64,000 nucleotides of DNA from Variovorax sp. UMC13. Its GTDB lineage: Bacteria; Pseudomonadota; Gammaproteobacteria; Burkholderiales; Burkholderiaceae_C. Shown here piece by piece: positions 25,250 to 33,666 of the stretch. The translations under genes were made by a program, and so were the position numbers. The notes under the pieces were generated by a model that saw only the letters and a list, made by a program, of their open reading frames with translations, made no database searches and had not been told where the DNA came from. Every line of letters begins with the position of its first letter. The stretch's first letter is position 1. The DNA lies in the NCBI RefSeq assembly GCF_014170375.1, contig NZ_LZZW01000030.1, positions 247,501 to 311,500 of the forward strand, in the 5' to 3' direction.

Positions 25250-27445
25250 ATGCTCCGATCCTTTCTGTCCCGTTTCTCCCTGGCCGCGCTCGCATTGGCG
25301 GCCGCCCTGCCCGTCGCCGCGCAGCTCTCGCCCCGCGTCTCCTCGGTCGTCACCACCCCGCACGTGCGGGCCGAACTGGTGGCCCACGCGCCCGACGGCG
25401 TGGGCCCGGGCGCCACGGTCTGGCTGGGCCTGCAGATCGCGCACCAGCCCGAGTGGCACACCTACTGGAAGAACGCCGGCGACTCCGGCCTGCCGACCGA
25501 ACTGCAATGGACGCTGCCGGCCGGCCTGGCCGCGGGCGACATCGCCTGGCCGGTGCCGAAGAAGATCCCGATCGGCAATCTGGCCAACTACGGCTACGAG
25601 AACACGGTGCTGCTGCCGGTGCCGCTCACGGTCGCGCCCGGCTTCACGGCCGCGGCCGGGCTGACCGGCGCGGCCGGGGTCGACGTCAAGCTCAAGGCCT
25701 CGTGGCTGGTCTGCCGCAAGGAATGCATCCCCGAGGAAGGCGAGTTCGCGCTGCGGCTGCCGGCCCAGGGTTCGACGGCGCTGCACAAGGCCGATTTCGA
25801 CGCCGCCTTCGCGGCCCAGCCCGCAGCGCTGCCGCAGAAGGGCGCGATCGAGGTGGTCGACCAGACGATCCGCGTGCGCCTCGACGGCCTGCCGGCCGCG
25901 GCACGCGGCAAGACGCTCGAATTCTTCCCCGAAACCGGCGAGGTGATCCACACCGCCGCCGTGTCCGGCCGCGACTGGACCCAGGCCTGGCAGGGCGAGC
26001 GCTGGACCGCCACGCTGCCCCTGGCCGAGCACCGCAGCGCCAGCCCGACGGTAATGCCGGTGGTGGTGGCGCTGGCCGAGGCCGACCGCGTGGCCGGCGC
26101 GCCCTTCGCCTGGCGCGCCGAGGCGCCGGTGACCGGCACCTGGGCCACGGTGGCCGCGCCGGCCCAGGTCTCGCCCGCGCTGCAGGCCGCGCTGGCGGCC
26201 AATGCGGCGGCACCCGTCACAGCGCCCGTTCAAACCTCCAGCACCGGCTTCTTCGCCGCCCTGCTCGGCGCCTTGCTGGGCGGCCTGCTGCTCAACCTGA
26301 TGCCCTGTGTGTTCCCGGTGCTGGCGATCAAGGTGCTGGCCTTCGCCAACCAGGCCGGCGACCGCCGCGGCCACCGCAGCGCCGGGCTGGCCTACACGGC
26401 CGGCGTGATCGTCACCTTCCTGGCGCTGGGCGCCGCCATGCTCGCCCTGCGCGCGGCCGGCGAGCAGCTGGGCTGGGGCTTCCAGCTGCAGTCGCCGGCC
26501 GTGGTGGCGGCGCTGGCGGCGCTGTTCACGCTGATCGGCCTCAACCTCGCGGGCGTGTTCGAGTTCGGCCTGCTGGCCCCGCGCTCGCTGTGCGCGGCCC
26601 AGGTCAAGCACCCGATCGCCAACGATTTCCTCTCCGGCATCCTGGCGGTGGTGATCGCCTCGCCCTGCACCGCGCCCTTCATGGGCGCCTCGCTGGGCAT
26701 CGCGATCGCGCTGCCGGCGCCGCAGGCGCTGATGCTGTTCGGCGCGCTGGGCCTGGGCCTGGCGCTGCCCTACCTGGTGGCCGGCTTCGTGCCCGCGGTG
26801 GCGCGCCTGCTGCCGCGGCCCGGCCCCTGGATGGACACGCTGCGCCGCGTGATGGCCTTCCCGATGTTCGCCACCGTGGCCTGGCTGGTCTGGGTGCTGG
26901 GGCAGCAGAGCGGCATCGACGGCGCGGGCGCGCTGCTGGGGCTGCTGGTCTGCCTGGCGGCCATCGTGTGGTCGCTCACGCTGCGCGGCCGCACGCGCTG
27001 GGTGGTGGGCGGCCTGGTGCTGGCCTCCACCGCGGCGCTGGCCGTGGCGATCGGCGGCAACATCGTGCGGCCGCTGGAACCCGCGACGCTGGCGGCTGCG
27101 AACGGCGAGCGCTGGCAGCCCTGGTCGGCCGCCCGGGTGGCCGAGCTGCATGCGGCCGGTCGGCCGGTGTTCGTCGACTTCACCGCCGCCTGGTGCGTGA
27201 CCTGCCAGTACAACAAGAAGACCACGCTCGGCGACGCCGCGCTGCTGGCCGAGTTCGACCGCCGCCAGGTGGCCATGCTGCGCGCCGACTGGACGCGGCA
27301 GGACCCGGCGATCACCGCCGCGCTCAATGCGCTGGGCCGCAGCGGCGTGCCGGTCTATGTGCTGCAGGCGCCGGGCAAGCCGCCGGTGGTGCTGACCGAG
27401 ATCCTGAGCAAGGACGATGTGCGGGCGGCGCTGGACCGGCTCTGA
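25250..27445 (+). CDS. DsbD/ScsB-like thiol:disulfide interchange protein
   Basis: 731-aa membrane protein that moves electrons from cytoplasmic thioredoxin to the periplasm. After the signal peptide (ending AAQ) comes a periplasmic domain with WHTYWKNAGDSGLPTE and the cysteine pair CRKEC. The eight-helix membrane domain has LMPCVFPVLAIKVLAF and SPCTAPFMG. A C-terminal thioredoxin domain ends the protein, with active site FTAAWCVTCQYNKK (near nt 27180-27220). The long N-terminal domain is more like ScsB/DsbD-family 'suppressor of copper sensitivity' proteins than E. coli DsbD. ATG at 25250 gives the signal peptide. A periplasmic redoxin follows on the same strand. Confidence 0.9.
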   Translation: MLRSFLSRFSLAALALAAALPVAAQLSPRVSSVVTTPHVRAELVAHAPDGVGPGATVWLGLQIAHQPEWHTYWKNAGDSGLPTELQWTLPAGLAAGDIAWPVPKKIPIGNLANYGYENTVLLPVPLTVAPGFTAAAGLTGAAGVDVKLKASWLVCRKECIPEEGEFALRLPAQGSTALHKADFDAAFAAQPAALPQKGAIEVVDQTIRVRLDGLPAAARGKTLEFFPETGEVIHTAAVSGRDWTQAWQGERWTATLPLAEHRSASPTVMPVVVALAEADRVAGAPFAWRAEAPVTGTWATVAAPAQVSPALQAALAANAAAPVTAPVQTSSTGFFAALLGALLGGLLLNLMPCVFPVLAIKVLAFANQAGDRRGHRSAGLAYTAGVIVTFLALGAAMLALRAAGEQLGWGFQLQSPAVVAALAALFTLIGLNLAGVFEFGLLAPRSLCAAQVKHPIANDFLSGILAVVIASPCTAPFMGASLGIAIALPAPQALMLFGALGLGLALPYLVAGFVPAVARLLPRPGPWMDTLRRVMAFPMFATVAWLVWVLGQQSGIDGAGALLGLLVCLAAIVWSLTLRGRTRWVVGGLVLASTAALAVAIGGNIVRPLEPATLAAANGERWQPWSAARVAELHAAGRPVFVDFTAAWCVTCQYNKKTTLGDAALLAEFDRRQVAMLRADWTRQDPAITAALNALGRSGVPVYVLQAPGKPPVVLTEILSKDDVRAALDRL

Positions 27446-27483
27446 AGGCGCGAGCCCCGGCCCTTCCTGAGGGCACTACGGCT

Positions 27484-27512
27484 TGTCACATCGCGATGAG
27501 AAAAGCGTTCTA
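27484..27512 (+). promoter_or_regulatory. Candidate ECF-type promoter for the redoxin gene
   Basis: TGTCACA (27484-27490), a 15-bp spacer and CGTTCTA (27506-27512) lie 45 bp before the ATG. The arrangement resembles extracytoplasmic-function sigma promoters, whose -10 elements often begin CGT. No cognate sigma factor is identified here. Confidence 0.35.
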
Positions 27513-27556
27513 AGCTGTCGCCGTTGTTTGATTTTCTGACAGGAGACCCGCCGACC

Positions 27557-28249
27557 ATGCCGTCTTTGACATCGTCCGCATCGCGTTCCGCCCACGCCGC
27601 CCGCCAGGCCGGCGCCGCGCTGAGCCGCGCATCCCGCCGCGCCGTGATGGCCGCCGCCGTCGCCCTGGGCAGCACGCTGCTGATCGGCGCCCCGGCCCAT
27701 GCCGCGCCCGCCGTGGGCCAGCCCGCCCCCGATTTCGTCGCCGTCGACACCCACGGCGCGCAGCACAAGCTCTCGGATTTCGCCGGCAAGTACGTGGTGC
27801 TCGAATGGACCAACCCCGGCTGCCCCTTCGTGCGCAAGCACTACGGCAGCGGCAACATGCCGGCCACGCAGAAGGCCGCCACGGCCCAGGGCGTGGTCTG
27901 GCTGGCCATCAACTCCACCGAGCGCGCCGCCAGCGACTACCTGCAGCCGGCCGCGCTCGACAGCTGGATGAAGACCCAGTCGGCCGCGCCCACCGCCGTG
28001 CTGATGGACGAGGACGGCAGCATCGGCCAGGCCTACGGCGCGCGCACCACGCCTCACCTGTTCATCATCGACCCCAAGGGCACGCTGGTGTATGCGGGCG
28101 GCATCGACAGCATCCCGTCGGCCAGGCCCGACGACATCAAGACCGCCACCAACTACGTGACCCAGGCGCTGCGCGAGGCCTTCGGCGGCCAGCCGATCTC
28201 GGCCGCGGTGACCAAGCCTTACGGCTGTTCGATCAAGTACAAGACCTGA
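27557..28249 (+). CDS. Exported redoxin (AhpC/TSA-like thioredoxin-fold protein)
   Basis: 230-aa protein with a long Arg/Ala-rich signal region ending GAPAHAA (about residues 1-50) and a thioredoxin fold starting APAVGQPAPDFVAVD. The active-site segment is EWTNPGCPFVRKHY: a single cysteine, not a CxxC, as in peroxiredoxin-like redoxins. The only other cysteine I see is close to the C-terminus (PYGCSIKYK) and could serve as resolving cysteine. The start at 27557 is supported by AGGAG at 27541. It follows the DsbD-like gene, which could reduce it in the periplasm. Confidence 0.85.
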   Translation: MPSLTSSASRSAHAARQAGAALSRASRRAVMAAAVALGSTLLIGAPAHAAPAVGQPAPDFVAVDTHGAQHKLSDFAGKYVVLEWTNPGCPFVRKHYGSGNMPATQKAATAQGVVWLAINSTERAASDYLQPAALDSWMKTQSAAPTAVLMDEDGSIGQAYGARTTPHLFIIDPKGTLVYAGGIDSIPSARPDDIKTATNYVTQALREAFGGQPISAAVTKPYGCSIKYKT

Positions 28250-28288
28250 GTCAAAAGTCCGGGGACGCACTTCCTCGACAATCGGGGG

Positions 28289-29392
28289 ATGGCCTTCGCT
28301 CCCCTGACCAACGACACCTTCCTGCGCGCCTGCTGGCGCCAGGCCACCGACCACACCCCCGTCTGGCTGATGCGCCAGGCCGGCCGCTACCTGCCGGAGT
28401 ACGTCGCGACGCGTGCCCGCGCCGGCAGCTTCATGGGGCTGGCCACCAACGTCGACTACGCGACCGAGGTCACGCTGCAGCCGCTGGAGCGCTTCCCGCT
28501 CGACGCCTCGATCCTCTTCTCCGACATCCTGACCGTGCCCGACGCGATGGGCCTGGGCCTGTCCTTCGAGGCCGGCGAAGGCCCGCGCTTCGCCCGCCCG
28601 GTGCGCGACGAGGCGGCCGTCGCCGCGCTCGAGGTGCCCGACATGGAGAAGCTGCGCTACGTGTTCGACGCGGTCAGCTCGATCCGCCGTGCCCTCCACG
28701 GCCGGGTGCCGCTGATCGGCTTCTCGGGCAGCCCCTGGACGCTGGCCTGCTACATGGTCGAGGGCGCGGGCTCGAGCGACTACCGGCTGGTCAAGTCGAT
28801 GCTCTACAGCCGCCCCGACCTGATGCACCGGCTGCTGAGCGTGAATGCCGACGCCGTCGCGGCGTATCTCAATGCCCAGATCGACGCCGGCGCGCAAGCC
28901 GTGATGCTGTTCGACAGCTGGGGCGGCGTGCTGGCCGACGGCGCCTTCCAGGAATTCAGCCTGGCCTACACCGCCCGCGTGCTGTCGCAGTTGAAGCGCG
29001 AGGGCGCCGACGGCACGCCGGTGCCGCGCCTGGTGTTCACCAAGGGCGGCGGCCTGTGGCTCGACGCCATGCGCGCGCTCGACTGCGAGGTGCTGGGCGT
29101 CGACTGGACGGTGAACCTGGCCAAGGCGCGCGCGCTGGTCGGCGAGGGCCCGCAGGCCAAGGCGCTGCAGGGCAACATCGACCCGAACGTGCTGTTCGCG
29201 CCGCCCGCGCGGATCGAAGCCGAGGTGGCGAAAGTACTGCAGGCCTTCGGCCGGCCGCACACCGACCGCGACAGCACCGGGCCGACGCACATCTTCAACC
29301 TGGGCCACGGCATCAGCCAGTTCACGCCGCCGGACCATGTGGCGGCGCTGGTGCAGGCAGTGCACGCGCAGTCCCGCGCGCTGCGCCGCTGA
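28289..29392 (+). CDS. hemE: Uroporphyrinogen decarboxylase
   Basis: 367-aa HemE, converting uroporphyrinogen III to coproporphyrinogen III in heme synthesis, cytosolic. Both signature regions are intact: PVWLMRQAGRYLPEY (about residues 26-40, with the substrate-binding arginines) and GFSGSPWTLACYMVEG (about 145-160). Also visible are FDSWGG and the C-terminal FNLGHGI. Length is normal for the family. It precedes priA, separated by an AT-rich spacer with DnaA boxes. Confidence 0.98.
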   Translation: MAFAPLTNDTFLRACWRQATDHTPVWLMRQAGRYLPEYVATRARAGSFMGLATNVDYATEVTLQPLERFPLDASILFSDILTVPDAMGLGLSFEAGEGPRFARPVRDEAAVAALEVPDMEKLRYVFDAVSSIRRALHGRVPLIGFSGSPWTLACYMVEGAGSSDYRLVKSMLYSRPDLMHRLLSVNADAVAAYLNAQIDAGAQAVMLFDSWGGVLADGAFQEFSLAYTARVLSQLKREGADGTPVPRLVFTKGGGLWLDAMRALDCEVLGVDWTVNLAKARALVGEGPQAKALQGNIDPNVLFAPPARIEAEVAKVLQAFGRPHTDRDSTGPTHIFNLGHGISQFTPPDHVAALVQAVHAQSRALRR

Positions 29393-29474
29393 CGCAGGGC
29401 GCCGGCTACATCCGGTTGCAACCGGAAAAGTGGCGCTTCCCGTTTGTCAAGCCCAAAGTGAGCCGCCGGTTGAC

Positions 29475-29483
29475 TTATGCACA
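29475..29483 (+). promoter_or_regulatory. DnaA-box-like site 1
   Basis: TTATGCACA differs from the strong DnaA box TTATCCACA at one position. It lies about 290 bp before the priA start. Confidence 0.5.
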
Positions 29484-29661
29484 AAACGCGTGTTGCGGTG
29501 CGGAAAATTATCCGAAGCCAAGGAAGCCGCGCTCCCAAAGCGATAGCACCGCTAAGTCGTTGATTCATATGGCTTTGGCGTGTTGCTTTTTTTCCGGGCA
29601 TTTCCGCAAGAGCCTTGATTTTCAAGGGCTGCGGGCGCGTCGGGCCTGGATATCAACAAAG

Positions 29662-29670
29662 TTATCCACA
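29662..29670 (+). promoter_or_regulatory. DnaA box 2 (perfect)
   Basis: TTATCCACA is a perfect match to the high-affinity DnaA box, 96 bp before the priA ATG and in the same orientation as site 1. Confidence 0.6.
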
Positions 29671-29765
29671 GAAACGCTGGATCGATTGCAAACTGCAAGA
29701 AAATCAACGACTTAAGGCACCTTGCTCCACGTCGCTTTAACTTTCACCGCTTTCGGAGCCCTCCC

Positions 29766-31877
29766 ATGAATTGGCGAGTCCAGGTCGCCGTCCACACGCC
29801 CGCGCATGCCGCATTGGGCGATCTGCTGAGCTATGTGGCCCCGGCCGCCGTGCCGGCAGGCACCCTGGTGCGCGTGCCGCTGGGCCGACGCGAGGTGCTG
29901 GGCGTGGCCTGGCAGAGCCAGCCGATGGGCGAGGCGGACGCGGCGATGGAACTCAAGCCGGTCGGCGCGGCGCTCGACGCGCTGGCGCCGCTGGGCGAAG
30001 CTTGGCGCGACCTGGTCGCCTTCGCCGCGCGCTACTACCAGCGCTCGCTGGGCGAGATCGCACTGTCGGCCCTGCCGCCGCAATTGCGCGACCTGAGCAG
30101 CGTGCAGCTCACGCGCCGGCTCAAACGCCAGGGCGGCCCAGTGGCGGACACGCCCGAGGCCGACGCCGCGGCCGGCGCGCTGCCGGTCAGCCCCGAGCAG
30201 GCCGATGCGCTGCAGCGCATCGCCGCCGAGCCCGGCCCCTTCCTGCTGTTCGGCAGCACCGGCAGCGGCAAGACCGAGGTCTACCTGCAGGCCGTGGCCA
30301 CGCTGCTGGCCCGCGCGCCCGAAGCCCAGGCACTGGTGATGGTGCCCGAGATCAACCTCACGCCCCAGCTGGAGGCGCGCTTCCGCGAGCGCTTCGAGGC
30401 CCGCTTCGGCGCCGGCGCGGTGGTCTCGCTGCACAGCGGCATGACGAATCCGCAGCGCCTGGCCAGCTGGCTGGCGGCCCATGCGGGCACGGCGCGCATC
30501 GTGCTGGGCACGCGCATGGCGGTGTTCGCCTCGATGCCGGGGCTGGCGCTGATCGTGGTCGACGAGGAACACGACCCCAGCTACAAGCAGCAGGAAGGCG
30601 CGCGCTACTCGGCGCGCGACCTGGCGGTGTGGCGCGGCCGCCGCGAGGGCGCCAAGGTGATCCTGGGTTCGGCCACGCCCTCGCTCGAGAGCTGGCACCA
30701 GAGCCGCCCGGCCGAGCCCGGCGACCCGGGCGGGCGCTATCTCCGGCTGGCCATGCCCTCGCGCATCGGCGCCGGCGCGCTGCCCGCGGTGCGGCTGGTC
30801 GACATGCGGCTGCAGCCCTCGAAGACGGTGCTCTCGGGCGTGCTGCTCGACGCCATCGGCCAGCGCATCGCGCGCGGCGAGCAGAGCATGGTGTTCCTCA
30901 ACCGCCGCGGCTACGCGCCGGTGCTGGCCTGCGGCGACTGCGACTGGAAGAGCGAGTGCCCGCACTGCAGCGCCTACCGCGTGTTCCACAAGATCGACCG
31001 CACGCTGCGCTGCCACCACTGCGGCTTCACCGAGCGCGTGCCGCGCGCCTGCCCGGCCTGCGGCAACCCCGACATCGCGCCGGTCGGCCGCGGCACCGAG
31101 CAGCTGGAGGAGCACCTGGGCACGCTGTTCGCCGCGGTGACCCGGCCCGACGGCAGCCCGGTGCGCATCGCCCGCATCGACGCCGACAGCACCAAGAAGC
31201 AGGGCGCGCTGGCCGCGCAGCTGGCGGCGGTGCATGCGGGCGAGGTCGACGTGCTGGTCGGCACCCAGATGATCGCCAAGGGCCACGACTTCCGCCGCAT
31301 CACGCTGGTGGCGGCAGTGAACCCCGACGGCGCGCTGTTCTCCAGCGACTTCCGTGCACCCGAGCGCCTGTTCAGCCTGCTGATGCAGTCGGCTGGCCGG
31401 GCCGGGCGCGATGCGGCCTACCTGGCGGCGCAGGGCAGCACCGCCGAGATGTGGCTCCAGACCCATCACACCGACCACGCGCTGTTCGCCGCGCTGCGCC
31501 GCCACGACTACCCGGCCTTCGCCGCCGGCGAGCTGGCGCAGCGCAGCGCGGCCCAGATGCCACCCTTCGCCTTCCAGGCGCTGCTGCGGGCCGACGCGCG
31601 CACCCAGGCCGCCGCCCAGGCCTTCCTGCAGGCCGCCAGCGCGGCCGCCGAGGCGCTGGAAGGCGGCGCGCAGGTGGTGCGCTACCCGGCCGTGCCGCTG
31701 ACGATCCAGCGCGTGGCCAACGTGGAGCGTGCCCAGATGCTGCTGGAAAGCCACTCGCGCGCCGCCTTGCAGCGCCTGCTGGCCCAGTGGCAGCCGGTGC
31801 TGCATGCGCTGCGCCGCACGCCCGAGGGCAAGGGCGTGATCCGCTGGCTGATCGACGTCGACCCGCAGCAGATCTAA
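29766..31877 (+). CDS. priA: Primosomal protein N' (replication restart helicase PriA)
   Basis: 703-aa 3'-5' DNA helicase that reloads the replisome at stalled forks. The N-terminal DNA-binding domain (about 1-110) is followed by the helicase core with Walker A FGSTGSGKTEVY (about 162-173), DEEH box VVDEEHDPSYKQQ, and motif VLGSATPS. The zinc region has cysteines in CGDCDW, CPHC, CHHCGF and CPACGNPD (about residues 389-435). The C-terminal helicase motif VLVGTQMIAKGHDF is intact. Start ATG at 29766. The AT-rich upstream spacer with DnaA boxes may control it. Confidence 0.97.
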   Translation: MNWRVQVAVHTPAHAALGDLLSYVAPAAVPAGTLVRVPLGRREVLGVAWQSQPMGEADAAMELKPVGAALDALAPLGEAWRDLVAFAARYYQRSLGEIALSALPPQLRDLSSVQLTRRLKRQGGPVADTPEADAAAGALPVSPEQADALQRIAAEPGPFLLFGSTGSGKTEVYLQAVATLLARAPEAQALVMVPEINLTPQLEARFRERFEARFGAGAVVSLHSGMTNPQRLASWLAAHAGTARIVLGTRMAVFASMPGLALIVVDEEHDPSYKQQEGARYSARDLAVWRGRREGAKVILGSATPSLESWHQSRPAEPGDPGGRYLRLAMPSRIGAGALPAVRLVDMRLQPSKTVLSGVLLDAIGQRIARGEQSMVFLNRRGYAPVLACGDCDWKSECPHCSAYRVFHKIDRTLRCHHCGFTERVPRACPACGNPDIAPVGRGTEQLEEHLGTLFAAVTRPDGSPVRIARIDADSTKKQGALAAQLAAVHAGEVDVLVGTQMIAKGHDFRRITLVAAVNPDGALFSSDFRAPERLFSLLMQSAGRAGRDAAYLAAQGSTAEMWLQTHHTDHALFAALRRHDYPAFAAGELAQRSAAQMPPFAFQALLRADARTQAAAQAFLQAASAAAEALEGGAQVVRYPAVPLTIQRVANVERAQMLLESHSRAALQRLLAQWQPVLHALRRTPEGKGVIRWLIDVDPQQI

Positions 31878-31994
31878 GTTTTTCTGCGCCGGCCCCCTGG
31901 CATCGGCAATACTTTGCAAGTGCAGTTGACGCCGAGGGCGGGCTGCGCAAGCTGTAGCCCACGGGCCCGCGCGGGCCCGCACCGGAGTGACGCC

Positions 31995-32663
31995 ATGACG
32001 CTGCTGGGAACCCTGTCTCGCCTGACCGGGCTGTTGTGCCTGCTGGCCGCCGCCTCGGTGGCCCCCGCCGCCGAGCTCAAGCACGAGGGCAACCGCCTGC
32101 TCGTGATCGGCCAGCTCGATGCCGAGACGCTGCCCGCCTTCAGCGAACAGCTGGCCTCGGGCAAGGTGCGCACTGTGGTGTTCGAAGACGCCTTCGGCGG
32201 CACCGCCGAGGCGGCCGGCGCCTATGCCGCGGCCATCCGCAGCAGCGGCGTGCAGACCGAGGTGCGCGGCCAGTGCCAGGCGGCCTGCGCCTACGCCTTC
32301 CTCGCCGCCAAGTCGCACCGCTTCGGCTCGGGCCTGCAGATCAACGGCCTGCTGCTGCCGGTCGCCGCCCGGCCCACGGCCGAGGAGATGGCAACCCGCT
32401 GGCGCGGCGACGACACCCACCGCACGCTGGCCGAGTTCACAGCGCCGGCACCGGCCGCCACGCCGGCCCTGGTGGAAACCGGCGGCAGCGCCCCGCGCGA
32501 GAACTGGCGCGCCGACCACGGCGTGCTGTTCACTTCCTCGCCCACGCTGTTCGGCCGCGTCTACAACACCTTCTATTGCGATGGCACGCAGGGACGCGAC
32601 TTTTCCAAGTGCGAGTTGCTGTCGGGAGCGGATCCCTACCAGCTCGGCGTCCTGACGAACTAG
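31995..32663 (+). CDS. Exported ClpP/crotonase-like protein lacking the nucleophile serine
   Basis: 222-aa protein with a signal peptide (ends VAPAAE) and a single domain like periplasmic ClpP-fold proteins: a beta strand with GQLDAETLPAFSEQL, then VVFEDAFGGTAEAAGAYAAAI, then QCQAACAYAFLAAKSHRF. In active relatives the last motif usually contains a serine (as in C-x-S-A-C), but here that position is alanine. It is therefore probably a non-proteolytic relative. The ATG at 31995 gives the signal peptide. No operon partner: priA lies upstream and a convergent AEC transporter downstream. Confidence 0.6.
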   Translation: MTLLGTLSRLTGLLCLLAAASVAPAAELKHEGNRLLVIGQLDAETLPAFSEQLASGKVRTVVFEDAFGGTAEAAGAYAAAIRSSGVQTEVRGQCQAACAYAFLAAKSHRFGSGLQINGLLLPVAARPTAEEMATRWRGDDTHRTLAEFTAPAPAATPALVETGGSAPRENWRADHGVLFTSSPTLFGRVYNTFYCDGTQGRDFSKCELLSGADPYQLGVLTN

Positions 32664-32678
32664 CCCCGAGGCGAGCGC

Positions 32679-33647
32679 TCAGTTCAACCAGCCCACCGCC
32701 AGCGGGAAGGTGAAGAAGGCCGCCACGGTGGTCCAGAGAATGATCCGCGCGATGCGCCCGTTGTCGGCGCCGAAGCGCTCAGCCAGCATCGACACGTTGC
32801 TGGCGCTCGGCAGCGCGGCCACGAGCACGATCGCCACCAGCGCCGACTGGCTCAGCGGCAGGCCCCACGCGACCGCGACCCGCGCCACGGCCCACACCAG
32901 CAGCGGATGCAGCAGCAGCTTGACCAGCACCACGGGCAGCACGTCGCCGACGCGCGCCAGTCCCAGCGCGGGCTGGCGGCGGGCCGCGAGCGCCGAGCGC
33001 GCGAGCACCGCGCCGATGGTGAACAACGCGGCCGGCGAGGCGGCGTCGGCCAGCATCGTGACCGTGCGGTCGATCGGCCCGAACAGCCGGAACTGCAGCG
33101 CCGAGGCCAGCGCGCCCAGCAGGATCGACCAGGGCAGCGGGTTCATGAACATGCCGCGCAACGCCTGCCGCACGGCCTTGGCCGCGCCGTGCTCGTCGGC
33201 GCCGTCGAGCCGCGACAGCGCGATGCACAGCGAGGACGTGACCACCATGTCGAAGGTGATCGTGATGATCACCGGCCCCGCCACGCCCGGCCCCAGCAGC
33301 GCGGCCAGCAGCGGCACGCCCATGAAGCCGGTGTTGGGAAAGGCCGCCACCAGCGCGCCGAAGGACGCGTCGTTCCAGCCGATGCGCGCGCCGCGCGTGC
33401 GCCAAACGGTGGCCGCCACCACCGCCAGCGCACACAGCCCCCAGACCAGCGCCACGCTGCCGTCGAGCAGTTGCGCGATCGGCGTGCCGGCGCCGAAGCG
33501 GTAGAGCATGCAGGGCAGCGCGAAATACAGCACGAAGACGTTGAGGCCGGGGATCGCCTCGAGCGGCAGCACGCGCAGCCGCGCGGCCGCATAGCCGGCC
33601 GCGATCAGCGCGAAGAAGGGGAAGGTGACGAGGAAGATCGGCAGCAC
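32679..33647 (-). CDS. AEC-family transporter (auxin efflux carrier-like)
   Basis: 322-aa membrane protein with about ten helices in two halves, typical of the AEC/malonate-permease-like family of organic-acid exporters. Recognisable stretches are FVLYFALPCMLYRFGAGTP, FPNTGFMGVPLL and ALPSASNVSMLAERFG. The likely start is a GTG at 33647, just inside the 5' end of the conserved region; there is no ATG in this frame nearby. It lies 19 bp after the cardiolipin-synthase-like gene on the same strand and may be co-transcribed with it. Confidence 0.85.
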   Translation of the reverse strand: MLPIFLVTFPFFALIAAGYAAARLRVLPLEAIPGLNVFVLYFALPCMLYRFGAGTPIAQLLDGSVALVWGLCALAVVAATVWRTRGARIGWNDASFGALVAAFPNTGFMGVPLLAALLGPGVAGPVIITITFDMVVTSSLCIALSRLDGADEHGAAKAVRQALRGMFMNPLPWSILLGALASALQFRLFGPIDRTVTMLADAASPAALFTIGAVLARSALAARRQPALGLARVGDVLPVVLVKLLLHPLLVWAVARVAVAWGLPLSQSALVAIVLVAALPSASNVSMLAERFGADNGRIARIILWTTVAAFFTFPLAVGWLN

Positions 33648-33666
33648 GGCGGCATTGTCGCCGCCG

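Larger units (their letters stand above)
29393..29765. other. AT-rich hemE-priA spacer with DnaA-box-like sites
   Basis: A 373-bp non-coding stretch that is markedly more AT-rich than its surroundings. It contains TTATGCACA (29475-29483) and TTATCCACA (29662-29670), plus a weaker TTATCCGAA at 29508, all on the same strand. No reading frame is convincing. It probably carries the priA promoter; replication-linked control is a candidate role. Confidence 0.7.

Noticed and set aside
23234..27151. 1305-codon minus-strand frame over the dehydrogenase and DsbD-like genes
   Set aside because: Antisense shadow in very GC-rich DNA; the real genes on both strands are well supported.
29662..29670. Perfect DnaA box taken as proof of a chromosomal origin
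   Set aside because: Only one perfect and one near-perfect box, no box cluster and no dnaA/dnaN/rpmH neighbourhood; kept as a regulatory candidate only.
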